Positions 46,619 through 55,933 of a stretch of DNA of 64,000 nucleotides are shown here, one piece after another. The stretch comes from Rhizobium sp. S152. Lineage in GTDB: Bacteria > Pseudomonadota > Alphaproteobacteria > Rhizobiales > Rhizobiaceae. The position numbers were made by a program, and so were the translations under genes. Numbering within the stretch: the stretch's first letter is position 1; each line of letters opens with the position of its first letter. The notes under the pieces are model-generated. The model worked only from the letters and a program-made list of their open reading frames with translations. It made no database searches and was not told where the DNA came from. The stretch lies in the NCBI RefSeq assembly GCF_030380735.1, contig NZ_JAUDRZ010000026.1, positions 557,360-621,359 of the forward strand. The letters run 5' to 3'.

Positions 46619-47101
46619 TTATTTGCGCTTGGTGATCGTCGCGCTCATCACCCTGTCGCCGATCTTGATGCCGAGCTTTGCACTCGTGCCGGCGTTCAGT
46701 TCCACCACGTAGCTCACCTCGGTCATCGAATCGATGATATCGCGCGAATAGGGAACGGCGTTCTGCTTTATGTTGCGGATCGTGCCGGCCGAATCGATGA
46801 ACAGCATGTCGAGCGGCAGGACGGTGTTTTCCATCCACATCTGCACCCGCCGCGACACGCCGAAATCGAAGATCATGCCGGCATCACCGGCCATCTGCTT
46901 GCGATACATCAGCCCGCGCTCGCGCTGCGCATTGGTATCGGCGATCTCTACCATGAACTTCAGCTGCTTGCCCGAAGCCGTCTGGATCACCAGCGGCTCC
47001 CTGTCGAAATTGACGGGCTGCTGCGCGAGAACAGGAAGGGCAAGCATGAAAAAAAGCGCCGCGAAGGCGCTTCTGATCTTATGGGCAGCGATGACGGACA
47101 T
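46619..47101 (-). CDS. DUF192 family exported protein
   Basis: A 160-residue protein with a signal peptide (FAALFFMLALPVLAQ). The DUF192 signature follows: IADTNAQRERGLMYRKQM, then FDFGVSRRVQMWMENTVLPLDMLFID and YVVELNAG. Function is unknown. Its ATG shares a base with the stop of the cold-shock gene (TGATG), so the two are translationally coupled. Confidence 0.9.
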   Translation of the reverse strand: MSVIAAHKIRSAFAALFFMLALPVLAQQPVNFDREPLVIQTASGKQLKFMVEIADTNAQRERGLMYRKQMAGDAGMIFDFGVSRRVQMWMENTVLPLDMLFIDSAGTIRNIKQNAVPYSRDIIDSMTEVSYVVELNAGTSAKLGIKIGDRVMSATITKRK

Positions 47102-47679
47102 CAGTGCGCGCGGCTCGCCGGAGCCGGAATGTCGGGATGGATCTCGGCGGCCATCAGGCCCTTGTCGCCGTCGCCGAAGCGAACGAGAACCACCTGCCCC
47201 GGACGCAACTCGGTCAGGCCGAAGCGGCGCAGTGTTTCCATGTGCACGAAGATATCCTCGGTGCCCTCGCCGCGCGTCAGGAAGCCGAAGCCCTTGGTGC
47301 GGTTGAACCACTTGACCAATGCCCGTTCCAGACCGCTCGTCGGTGTGACCTGCACATGCGTGCGCACCGGCGGCAGCTGCGACGGATGAACCGCCGTCGA
47401 CTGGTCCATGGAGAGAATCTTGAACGCCTGATAGCCGCGATCGCGTCTCTGGATGAGCGCCACGATGCGCGTGCCTTCGAGAATGGTCTGGTAGCCGTCG
47501 CGACGCAGGCAGGTCACGTGCAGCAGAACGTCCTGCATGCCGTTATCGGGGATGATGAAACCAAACCCCTTGGCGACATCGAACCATTTCACGACGCCCG
47601 TGATCTCGATCAGGTCGACTGCGTCGCCCGAGAGTTGATCGAGGTCGGTGAATTCCTTCGATGAAATCCTGTCAGCCAT
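47101..47679 (-). CDS. Double cold-shock-domain protein
   Basis: A 192-residue protein with two cold-shock domains. The first (about 27-95) has GVVKWFDVAKGFGFIIPD and DVLLHV; the second (about 118-185) has ALVKWFNRTKGFGFLTRGEG and DIFVHM. Each carries RNP-like aromatic patches for single-stranded nucleic acid binding. This double form is usual in Rhizobiales. Coupling with DUF192 is conserved in the group as far as I recall. Confidence 0.92.
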   Translation of the reverse strand: MADRISSKEFTDLDQLSGDAVDLIEITGVVKWFDVAKGFGFIIPDNGMQDVLLHVTCLRRDGYQTILEGTRIVALIQRRDRGYQAFKILSMDQSTAVHPSQLPPVRTHVQVTPTSGLERALVKWFNRTKGFGFLTRGEGTEDIFVHMETLRRFGLTELRPGQVVLVRFGDGDKGLMAAEIHPDIPAPASRAH

Positions 47680-47872
47680 TTCGCCAGCCCCTCAATACGC
47701 GTCACACTGTTACGGTTAACTGATTCTTGAGATCAAGATTAACATGTTGGTAACGGATTAGCGCAAGTCCTACTTTTCGTTTATTCCCAGTTGCTGATCA
47801 TACCCTTTTGTCTTGCCCGAAGCTGACGCTCCGCCACATAAGAGAGCGCCCCTGCATTAGAGAGGAAATAGA

Positions 47873-48313
47873 ATGCGTTATCTCCACACCATGGTCCGCG
47901 TGAAGGATCTGGACGCCTCGCTGAACTTCTACACGACCCTTTTCGGTCTCGAGGAAGTCCGCCGCATCGAAAACGAGAAGGGCCGCTTCACGCTCGTCTT
48001 CCTCGCTGCCCCCGGCGACAAGGACGACGCGACCTCGAAGAAAGCCCCCTGCCTCGAGCTCACCTACAACTGGGACACCGAGGATTATACCGGCGGCCGT
48101 AACTTCGGCCACCTCGCCTACGAGGTCGACGACATCTATGCGACCTGCCAGAAGCTGATGGACAACGGCATCACCATCAACCGCCCGCCCCGCGACGGCC
48201 ACATGGCATTCGTGCGCTCGCCCGACGGCATCTCCATCGAAATACTGCAGAAGGACGGCAGCCTTCCCGCCGCCGAACCCTGGGCTTCGATGGGCAATAC
48301 CGGCGCCTGGTAA
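47873..48313 (+). CDS. gloA: Lactoylglutathione lyase (glyoxalase I)
   Basis: A 146-residue metal-dependent enzyme that isomerises the methylglyoxal-glutathione hemithioacetal. The pattern MVRVKDLDASLNFYTTLFGLEEVRR, ELTYNWDTEDYTGGRNFGHLAYEVDDIY and FVRSPDGISIEILQK matches GloA, with metal ligands His and Glu in place. GAGAGGAAA precedes the ATG. It stands alone. Confidence 0.95.
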   Translation: MRYLHTMVRVKDLDASLNFYTTLFGLEEVRRIENEKGRFTLVFLAAPGDKDDATSKKAPCLELTYNWDTEDYTGGRNFGHLAYEVDDIYATCQKLMDNGITINRPPRDGHMAFVRSPDGISIEILQKDGSLPAAEPWASMGNTGAW

Positions 48314-48469
48314 AGCGAGGCTTTTGCGAAGCTTGCGGCTTTTGCGATTTGCGGCATGCGTGCCCGGATCGCGCTTGCCGCAGGCCCAGGCCGCGGGCAC
48401 TCTCCCGACGACTCGAGGCAGGAGGCGCGATTTGCATGCGTCTTTTGCCGTCATCTGGAGACTGCTCGC

Positions 48470-49597
48470 TTGCTCGCTGTTGAAAAGCGGAGGCCGCTCG
48501 GCCACGCCCTTCTGCCCACCCTGCTGATCGCCACATCCGTGCTGGCGCTTGCCGGTTGCGTATCGGACAAGGCGTCGTCTCCCGATTCCGCATCGTTCGC
48601 ATCGCCGGCCGAACCCGCCGCGGCCACGCAAGCCGCCGCCACTGCCGCCGCCACGCAGCCGCAGGCCGGATACCGCGACCCGATGGTCACCTCCGTCGCC
48701 GGCGGCCAGACTTCCCAGACCGCGCAGATGGCCGGCCAGGCGCAGCCACAAGGCCAGATGCCCATGCAGGCCAACGCGCAGGCGATGGCGGCCGGTTCGG
48801 CAGTCACCGCTCCTGCCAACATCGGCGGCCTCGCCATGCAGTCGACCGGCATCAACGCGCAGGCGATGAGCATCTTTTCCGTCCGGCCGAAGATGCAGAA
48901 CAACTCGACCTCGACCCAGTTTCAGCCTGCCGACGCCAACGCCTATGCGCCCGGTGGCGTCAGCCCTGCCCGTTCCAGCGTCTATAGCAGCCAGTTTCCC
49001 GTCGATCCGCAGCAGGCACCTCAGGGCGTGATCCTTCCGCAGCAATCCTCGGAGAATACGAGCACCCGGATCGCGCCGACGCAGACCGCCTATGTCGCGA
49101 CCGGAGCGCTCGCCGGCCAGACGAGCAACGCGCTCTACAGCGCCCCGAAGCAGAACCTCCTCGGCAGCCTTTCCGGCCTGCTGCAGAAGGCCTCGCTGCC
49201 GGGCATGACCCGCATCGCGCCGAACGGCCTGCATATCCAGAACGACAAGGTCGAGGTCGGTTGCTTCAAGCCCAACCTGCTCAACGTCATCAAGGCCGTC
49301 GAGACGCACTTCGGCAAGCCGGTGCTGGTCACCTCGGGTTACCGCGATCCCCAGCACAACCGCATGGTCGGCGGTGCGGAGGAATCGATGCATAAGAGCT
49401 GCGATGCCGCCGATATCCAGATTTCAGGCGTCTCGAAATGGGAGATCGCCGGCTTCATTCGCTCGCTGCCCGATCGAGGCGGCGTCGGCACCTATTGCCA
49501 TACGGATTCGGTCCATCTCGACACCGGCCGCAACCGCGACTGGAACTGGGGCTGCGGCGGCAAGGCCCCATCCGCGGCAATCGCCCGCGCCCTCTGA
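48470..49597 (+). CDS. YcbK-like murein endopeptidase, lipoprotein
   Basis: A protein of about 375 residues. The N-terminus is a lipoprotein signal (LLPTLLIATSVLALAGC, lipobox LAGC), followed by a long Ala/Gln-rich, low-complexity region of about 200 residues. The C-terminal domain is of the M15-type peptidase fold (VTSGYRDPQHNRMVGGAEESMHKSCDAADIQISG, then THTDSVHLDTG-like YCHTDSVHLD), with His and Asp zinc ligands. It should cut or trim peptidoglycan cross-links in the periplasm. The TTG at 48470 has GGAG upstream; no ATG is available. Confidence 0.8.
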   Translation: MLAVEKRRPLGHALLPTLLIATSVLALAGCVSDKASSPDSASFASPAEPAAATQAAATAAATQPQAGYRDPMVTSVAGGQTSQTAQMAGQAQPQGQMPMQANAQAMAAGSAVTAPANIGGLAMQSTGINAQAMSIFSVRPKMQNNSTSTQFQPADANAYAPGGVSPARSSVYSSQFPVDPQQAPQGVILPQQSSENTSTRIAPTQTAYVATGALAGQTSNALYSAPKQNLLGSLSGLLQKASLPGMTRIAPNGLHIQNDKVEVGCFKPNLLNVIKAVETHFGKPVLVTSGYRDPQHNRMVGGAEESMHKSCDAADIQISGVSKWEIAGFIRSLPDRGGVGTYCHTDSVHLDTGRNRDWNWGCGGKAPSAAIARAL

Positions 49598-49770
49598 CCC
49601 CAGTCAATTATCCGATCCCGGCATGACGGCATGGTCCGCCATGCGAACGCATGCGTGCAGCCGCTTGATTCCCCTGCAAAATAAGGAATTTCGCGCCCGC
49701 CGAGATTTCCTGTCACTTTTTCAAGGAAAAAACGAAATTGCCGCTTGCGGGAACCCAGGTGCCTGATTAT

Positions 49771-49799
49771 AAGGGCGCCACCACGAAGGAAGCGCCCTT
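49771..49799 (+). other. Hairpin overlapping the 5' end of tRNA-Glu
   Basis: AAGGGCGC (49771-49778) pairs perfectly with GCGCCCTT (49792-49799). The second arm is the first eight bases of tRNA-Glu, so in the precursor the leader could compete with the acceptor stem. It may be a processing or folding signal or a chance pairing. Confidence 0.35.
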
Positions 49800-49866
49800 C
49801 GTCTATCGGTTAGGACACCAGATTTTCATTCTGGGAAGAGGGGTTCGACTCCCCTAGGGCGTGCCA
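49792..49866 (+). tRNA. tRNA-Glu (TTC)
   Basis: A 75-base cloverleaf with encoded CCA. The acceptor GCGCCCT pairs with AGGGCGT, and the anticodon stem-loop CCAGATTTTCATTCTGG gives TTC. The T arm is GGGGTTCGACTCCCC. Confidence 0.93.
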
Positions 49867-49988
49867 CTTCTCTCGCTTTTCGGCGAGATCGGATGGTTTA
49901 TTTCCAAAAACCAATCAGAGCCCTGCGGCGCTTTCCTCAAGCGATGCGTGAGTTATTCCAGGCTGGCCTTTGGCGGCCTTTTCCGCAA

Positions 49989-51794
49989 TCACTTTGCCGG
50001 CGCGGCGTCGGTCACGCGCAGCTGGACGCGACGCGAGCCCTGATAGTGGTTGTCGCCCAGCGAGCCTGCGACGTGGACGTTGGCGCCTCGCGAATTCAAG
50101 AGCAGATTGCCGAGCTGGGTATCGGCGGCGCGGAAGGCGATGCCGTCGAGGCGGGCGCCGTCCATCGCTTCAAGAGTGACCTTCACATGCTTTTCGCCGA
50201 CCAGACGCGCGTCGCGGATGCGGTGCGCCGGGATGGCGAAGATCGGTTGCGAATGGCCGGAACCGTAGGGGCCTGCCGTCTCCAGGCGGTCGATCAGGTC
50301 GATCGTGGCGCCGCTGGCGCCGATGGCGCCATCGATCTTCAGGGTCTCGTTGGCGACCAGCGCCGCCACCGTCTTCTGGGCGCGCTCGGTGAAGAAGCCG
50401 CGCAACCGGCCGAGCTTGTCGCGCTCGACGGTCAGGCCCGCCGCCATGGCATGGCCACCGCCCTTGACCAGCAGCCCCTCCTCGACCGCCGCGCGCACCA
50501 TCTTGCCCATGTCGAAGCCGTTTATGGAGCGGCCGGAGCCGGTGCCCTTGCCATTGGGGTCGAAGGCGATGGCGAAGGCCGGGCGCTTGAACTTCTCCTT
50601 CAGCCGCGCGGCGATCAGACCGACAATGCCGGGATGCCATCTTTCATGCGCGGTGACGATGACCGAAGCGCCGCTGCCATCGCCATATTCGGCGAGCGCC
50701 TCGGCCTCGGCCTCCTGCAGCATGTTGGCTTCCATAACCTGGCGGTCGCGGTTGAGCTCGTCCAGGCGCTCGGCGATGGCCTCGGCCTCCGCCTTGTCCT
50801 CGAGCGTCAATAGCCGGCTACCGAGCGCCGCGTCGCTGATCCGGCCGCCGGCGTTGATGCGGGGGCCGATGAGGAAACCGAAGTGATAGGGCGTCACCGG
50901 ACCGGCAAGGCCGGCCTTGCGAAACAGTGCGGCGAGCCCGGCATTGCCCTGATGGCGGGCGGCGATCAGGCCCTTGACGACATAGGCGCGGTTCAGGCCC
51001 TTCAGCGGAACCACGTCGCAGACGGTGGCGAGCGCCACGATATCGAGCCATTGCAGGAGGTCGATGCTGCGCGCCTCAGGATGGCCGGCCTCGCGCAGCA
51101 GCCGCAGCGTCGCGACCAGCACGAGGAAGACGACGCCGGCGGCGCAGAGATGCCCCTGCCCCGACAGATCGTCCTCGCGGTTCGGATTGACCAGCGCGTG
51201 GCACTGCGGCAGATCATGTGTCACCTGGTGGTGATCGATGACGACGACGTCGACATGGCGTTTCGCCGCCGCCGCCAGCGCCTCGTGGCTGGTGGAGCCG
51301 CAATCGACGGTGACGATCAGGCGGGCGCCGTTGTCGATCAGCTGGTCGATGGCCGCAGGGTTCGGGCCATAGCCTTCGAAGACGCGGTCGGGGATGTAGA
51401 TCTCGGATTTGACGCCGAAATGGCTGAGGAAGCGGTACATCAGCGCCGAGGACGAGGCGCCGTCGACGTCGTAATCTCCGAAGATCGCCACCTGCTGGCG
51501 TGTTCTGATGGCGTCGACGATGCGTTTCGCCGCCGTCTCGCAGTCCGTCAGCTTGTAGGGATCGGGCATCAGCGAGCGCAGCGTCGGGTCGAGGAATTCG
51601 AGCGCCTCGTCGACGCTGACGCCGCGACCGGCGAGCACCCGGGCGATCAGATCCGGCAGGCCGTGCATCTGCGACATGGCAAGCGCCCGGTTCTGCCCGG
51701 CCTGGTCCAGCCGCGAGATCCAGCGATTGTCGAGAACGGATTTCTCGACACCCAGAAAGGCGCGCTGTACCGGATCGGCCGGGATATCCATCAT
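49989..51794 (-). CDS. recJ: Single-stranded-DNA-specific exonuclease RecJ
   Basis: A 601-residue DHH-family nuclease that degrades single-stranded DNA 5' to 3' in recombination and mismatch repair. Metal motifs are GDYDVDGASS, VTVDCG, VVVIDHHQ and the later GGGHAMAAG of the DHHA1 domain. GGAG lies before the ATG. It is full length. In related genomes it is normally followed by glpX and hom; here a short decayed stretch lies between recJ and hom. Confidence 0.95.
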   Translation of the reverse strand: MMDIPADPVQRAFLGVEKSVLDNRWISRLDQAGQNRALAMSQMHGLPDLIARVLAGRGVSVDEALEFLDPTLRSLMPDPYKLTDCETAAKRIVDAIRTRQQVAIFGDYDVDGASSSALMYRFLSHFGVKSEIYIPDRVFEGYGPNPAAIDQLIDNGARLIVTVDCGSTSHEALAAAAKRHVDVVVIDHHQVTHDLPQCHALVNPNREDDLSGQGHLCAAGVVFLVLVATLRLLREAGHPEARSIDLLQWLDIVALATVCDVVPLKGLNRAYVVKGLIAARHQGNAGLAALFRKAGLAGPVTPYHFGFLIGPRINAGGRISDAALGSRLLTLEDKAEAEAIAERLDELNRDRQVMEANMLQEAEAEALAEYGDGSGASVIVTAHERWHPGIVGLIAARLKEKFKRPAFAIAFDPNGKGTGSGRSINGFDMGKMVRAAVEEGLLVKGGGHAMAAGLTVERDKLGRLRGFFTERAQKTVAALVANETLKIDGAIGASGATIDLIDRLETAGPYGSGHSQPIFAIPAHRIRDARLVGEKHVKVTLEAMDGARLDGIAFRAADTQLGNLLLNSRGANVHVAGSLGDNHYQGSRRVQLRVTDAAPAK

Positions 51795-51928
51795 GTCACT
51801 CCGCTGCCACTACAAGGCCGTTCTACAGAGCCTGGAGGCCAAACGAAAGACGGCGGAGCACCCCCGCGCCCCGCCGCCCACAGAATACATCACCATGCGG
51901 TGACGGCCGCCCGAAGCTTGACGAAAGT

Positions 51929-52141
51929 CTAGCTAAAGGGGGCACCGCGCCGTTGCGAGTGCGGATCATCAACGAAGATGTCGACGTCAAAACTTTCCCG
52001 GTGGTCGATCTGCAGCATAAGGGCCGTCCCGCCACCAAAGGTCCAACTGTCGACTAAGGAGAATTGCGAATTCACCTGGTCGATAATGCTGACCGCCTGG
52101 TCGAACAGATCGCCCCACCTGCTTGCGATATGGCCGACCAA
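51929..52141 (-). pseudogene. Fragment of an AbiEii-type nucleotidyltransferase toxin
   Basis: A 70-residue open frame with VDSWTFGGGTALMLQIDHRESFDVDIFVDDP. This is the GG-x-ALxL...HR-S-D-D core of AbiEii/AbiGii-type nucleotidyltransferases, which are toxins of abortive-infection systems and usually have 220-300 residues. The protein breaks off right after the metal-binding Asp pair, and no continuation is found in other frames. It is probably a decayed toxin. Confidence 0.6.
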
Positions 52142-52202
52142 CTATGCCACCCGCGCGAGAGGCAAGGTATAGCCGGCAAGCTTGGAGAATTTCCGTGCGA
52201 GA

Positions 52203-52412
52203 TCAGTGACGGTAACTGGGTTCCAGGTCCATTTCCGATAGGAACGAGACTTGCAACCCCTCGTCCACCTCGGAGAAAAAACAAAATGCCGATGCATCAA
52301 ACTGGTCCGCACTGGCGTAATCGCTGATCTTCGACGCCAACTGCTCAGCGGACAGCGTCGTCCCGTATGGAGCGTTGACCGTGGACAGAACCTTTATCGC
52401 GACAATCGACAT
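52203..52412 (-). CDS. Hypothetical small protein, possible partner remnant
   Basis: An open frame of about 69 residues (MSIVAIKVLSTVNAPYG, then ASKISDYASADQFDASAFCFFSEVDEG). No family is recognised. It lies upstream of the toxin fragment on the same strand, the place where an antitoxin gene would sit. It may equally be noise in a decayed region. Confidence 0.3.
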   Translation of the reverse strand: MSIVAIKVLSTVNAPYGTTLSAEQLASKISDYASADQFDASAFCFFSEVDEGLQVSFLSEMDLEPSYRH

Positions 52413-52532
52413 ATTCGACACCTGAACCATCAGCCGTCGAAATATAGCGAGGAGACACCAGAGAAACAAGTTCGCCGGTATCTCTGCGGGTCGTCGCGGA
52501 CCTCACGCTCAGAAGCACCTAGGTCCCGAACC

Positions 52533-53855
<1,323 letters not shown>

Positions 53856-53920
53856 GGATCGATCCTGAAATATGTCATGAAAGGCAGCCGCCGAAGCGGC
53901 TGCCGAAAGAACTGATTGTA

Positions 53921-55141
53921 TCAGCGGTGAGCGTTCAACGAGACGACATTGTGCATCGTCTGGTCTGCAGTCGACATGAACTTCTTGATGTTGCGCGCCG
54001 CCTGACGAATGCGGTGCTCGTTCTCGACGAGCGCCAGACGCACGTAATCGTCGCCCATCTCGCCGAAGCCGATACCGGGTGCGACCGCAACGTCGGCCTT
54101 CTCGACCAGCAGCTTGGAGAATTCAAGGCTGCCGAGATGGCGGAACTTCTCGGGGATCTTCGCCCAGGCGAACATGGTGGCCGCCGGCGGCGGAACCTCG
54201 AAGCCGGCCTTGCCGAAGCTGTCGACCATGACGTCGCGGCGGCGCTTGTAGACGTTGCGGACCTCGGCGATATCCGAGCCGTCGCCGTTCAGCGCATGCG
54301 TGGCGGCCACCTGGATCGGCGTGAATGCGCCGTAATCGAGGTAGGATTTTACGCGTGTGAGAGCCGCGATCAGGCGTTCATTGCCGACGGCAAAGCCCAT
54401 GCGCCAGCCCGGCATGGAGAAGGTCTTCGACATCGAGGTGAACTCGACGCAGACGTCCATGGCGCCGGGCACTTCCAGCACCGACGGAGGCGGGTTGTTG
54501 TGGTCGAAGTAGATTTCCGAATAGGCAAGGTCCGAGAGCACGATGATATCGTGCTTCTTGGCAAACGCGATGACATCCTTGTAGAAGTCGAGCGTCGCGA
54601 CATAAGCCGTCGGGTTCGACGGATAGTTGACGATCAGAGCCAGCGGCTTCGGGATCGAGTGCTTCACGGCGCGTTCGAGCGGCGGGAAGAAGCTCTCATT
54701 GGGCTCGACCGGCAGCGAGCGGATCACGCCGCCCGCCATCAGGAAGCCGAAGGCGTGGATCGGATAGGTCGGGTTCGGGCAGAGGATGACGTCGCCCGGT
54801 GCGGTGATCGCCTGCGCCATGTTGGCGAAGCCTTCCTTGGAGCCCAGGGTTGCGACCACCTGCGTATCCGGGTTGAGCTTCACGCCGAAGCGGCGGGCGT
54901 AATAGGCGGCCTGGGCGCGGCGCAGGCCGGGAATGCCCTTGGACGAGGAATAGCGGTGCGTGCGCGGGTCCTGGACCACTTCGCAGAGCTTGTCGACGAT
55001 CGCCTTGGGGGTGGGAAGGTCAGGGTTTCCCATGCCGAGATCGATGATATCGGCTCCGCCCGCTCGCGCGCTTGCTTTCAAACGGTTGACCTGTTCGAAA
55101 ACATAAGGCGGCAAACGCCGGACTTTGTGAAACTCTTCCAT
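53921..55141 (-). CDS. Class I/II aminotransferase (AlaC/DapL-like)
   Basis: A 406-residue PLP enzyme. The Schiff-base Lys lies in SMSKTFSMPGWRMGF, and NYPSNPTAYVA and YDLAYSEI-like LSDLAYSEIYFD are the usual PLP contacts. The closest families are glutamate-pyruvate aminotransferase AlaC and LL-diaminopimelate aminotransferase; the choice cannot be made by eye. ATG at 55141 follows GGGGAAAG. It is immediately upstream of hom (65 bases), fitting amino-acid synthesis. Confidence 0.88.
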   Translation of the reverse strand: MEEFHKVRRLPPYVFEQVNRLKASARAGGADIIDLGMGNPDLPTPKAIVDKLCEVVQDPRTHRYSSSKGIPGLRRAQAAYYARRFGVKLNPDTQVVATLGSKEGFANMAQAITAPGDVILCPNPTYPIHAFGFLMAGGVIRSLPVEPNESFFPPLERAVKHSIPKPLALIVNYPSNPTAYVATLDFYKDVIAFAKKHDIIVLSDLAYSEIYFDHNNPPPSVLEVPGAMDVCVEFTSMSKTFSMPGWRMGFAVGNERLIAALTRVKSYLDYGAFTPIQVAATHALNGDGSDIAEVRNVYKRRRDVMVDSFGKAGFEVPPPAATMFAWAKIPEKFRHLGSLEFSKLLVEKADVAVAPGIGFGEMGDDYVRLALVENEHRIRQAARNIKKFMSTADQTMHNVVSLNAHR

Positions 55142-55366
55142 TTCTTTCCCCACGGAAATGCGGCCACCATGACCGCCAATCGAAGTTCGTCCTAATTTCC
55201 GGCTGCTTGCGACACGAACTTCAGAATCGCGAGCGCCGTATTCATCAGACTTTCAACGCGCGGCGATTCTTTGACGGACCGCCGGGAAGGCTTGAGATTA
55301 TCAGGAAAATTTCATCTTCCGCTACTGCGGAAGGCTTTGCTTCGAAATCGCCCTGAAGGCAAGGCC

Positions 55367-55777
55367 TCAATTGTTGATTTCGTTGAGCGTGTCGGCGCCG
55401 TGATCGGCCGCGAGCTTGCGATATTCGGCGACCCGGCGCTGATACTCGGCTTCCGAGATCGTGCCCGCCTTGCGCTGGGCGGCGAGCGCGGTCAGCTTCT
55501 TCTGCAGGCCGGAGGCTTCCTCGTCGCTCATCTGGACGTTGGCGGCCGTCAGCGGCGCGCCGAAGGACGGGTAGCCGTCGGGATAGGTGGCGAGGCCGCT
55601 CTGCGTCGGAGCCGCACCCTTGGTCGGGCTCATGACGACGGCGGTGGGCGCCGCCTGCTTGGCCGCGAAGGCGGCCTTTTCTTCCGGCGTCTGCATGCAA
55701 CCGGCCAGCGCCATGGCCGCGGCGGCGCCGATGAGCGCGATACGGGTCATGTTTGCGATAGTGCGGGTGCCGTTCAT
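55367..55777 (-). CDS. Small lipoprotein with SHOCT-like C-terminus
   Basis: A 136-residue protein. The signal ends in ALAGC (lipobox), and the mature protein is Ala/Thr-rich. The last 40 residues (LQKKLTALAAQRKAGTISEAEYQRRVAEYRKLA) have the SHOCT pattern of a short helix pair. It is anchored to a membrane by lipid. The start may be 55777 or 55783. It is divergent from phaC. Confidence 0.75.
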   Translation of the reverse strand: MNGTRTIANMTRIALIGAAAAMALAGCMQTPEEKAAFAAKQAAPTAVVMSPTKGAAPTQSGLATYPDGYPSFGAPLTAANVQMSDEEASGLQKKLTALAAQRKAGTISEAEYQRRVAEYRKLAADHGADTLNEINN

Positions 55778-55933
55778 GGTCATGCCGGATATTCCAGATA
55801 CAGAGCTGCTTCGACTGTTAAATTCGTCGCTCGCACAAAGCAATAGCAGGAGCGACAATGTGGAACTTGTTTTATCGATCTTTCCAGATGTACAACGGAA
55901 ATTGCAAGCAGATGCTGCCGCCGGAGGATATGC

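Noticed and set aside
47798..49393. Minus-strand 531-codon frame spanning glyoxalase I and the peptidase lipoprotein
   Set aside because: It covers two convincing plus-strand genes and reads as a repetitive Gly/Arg/Leu sequence.
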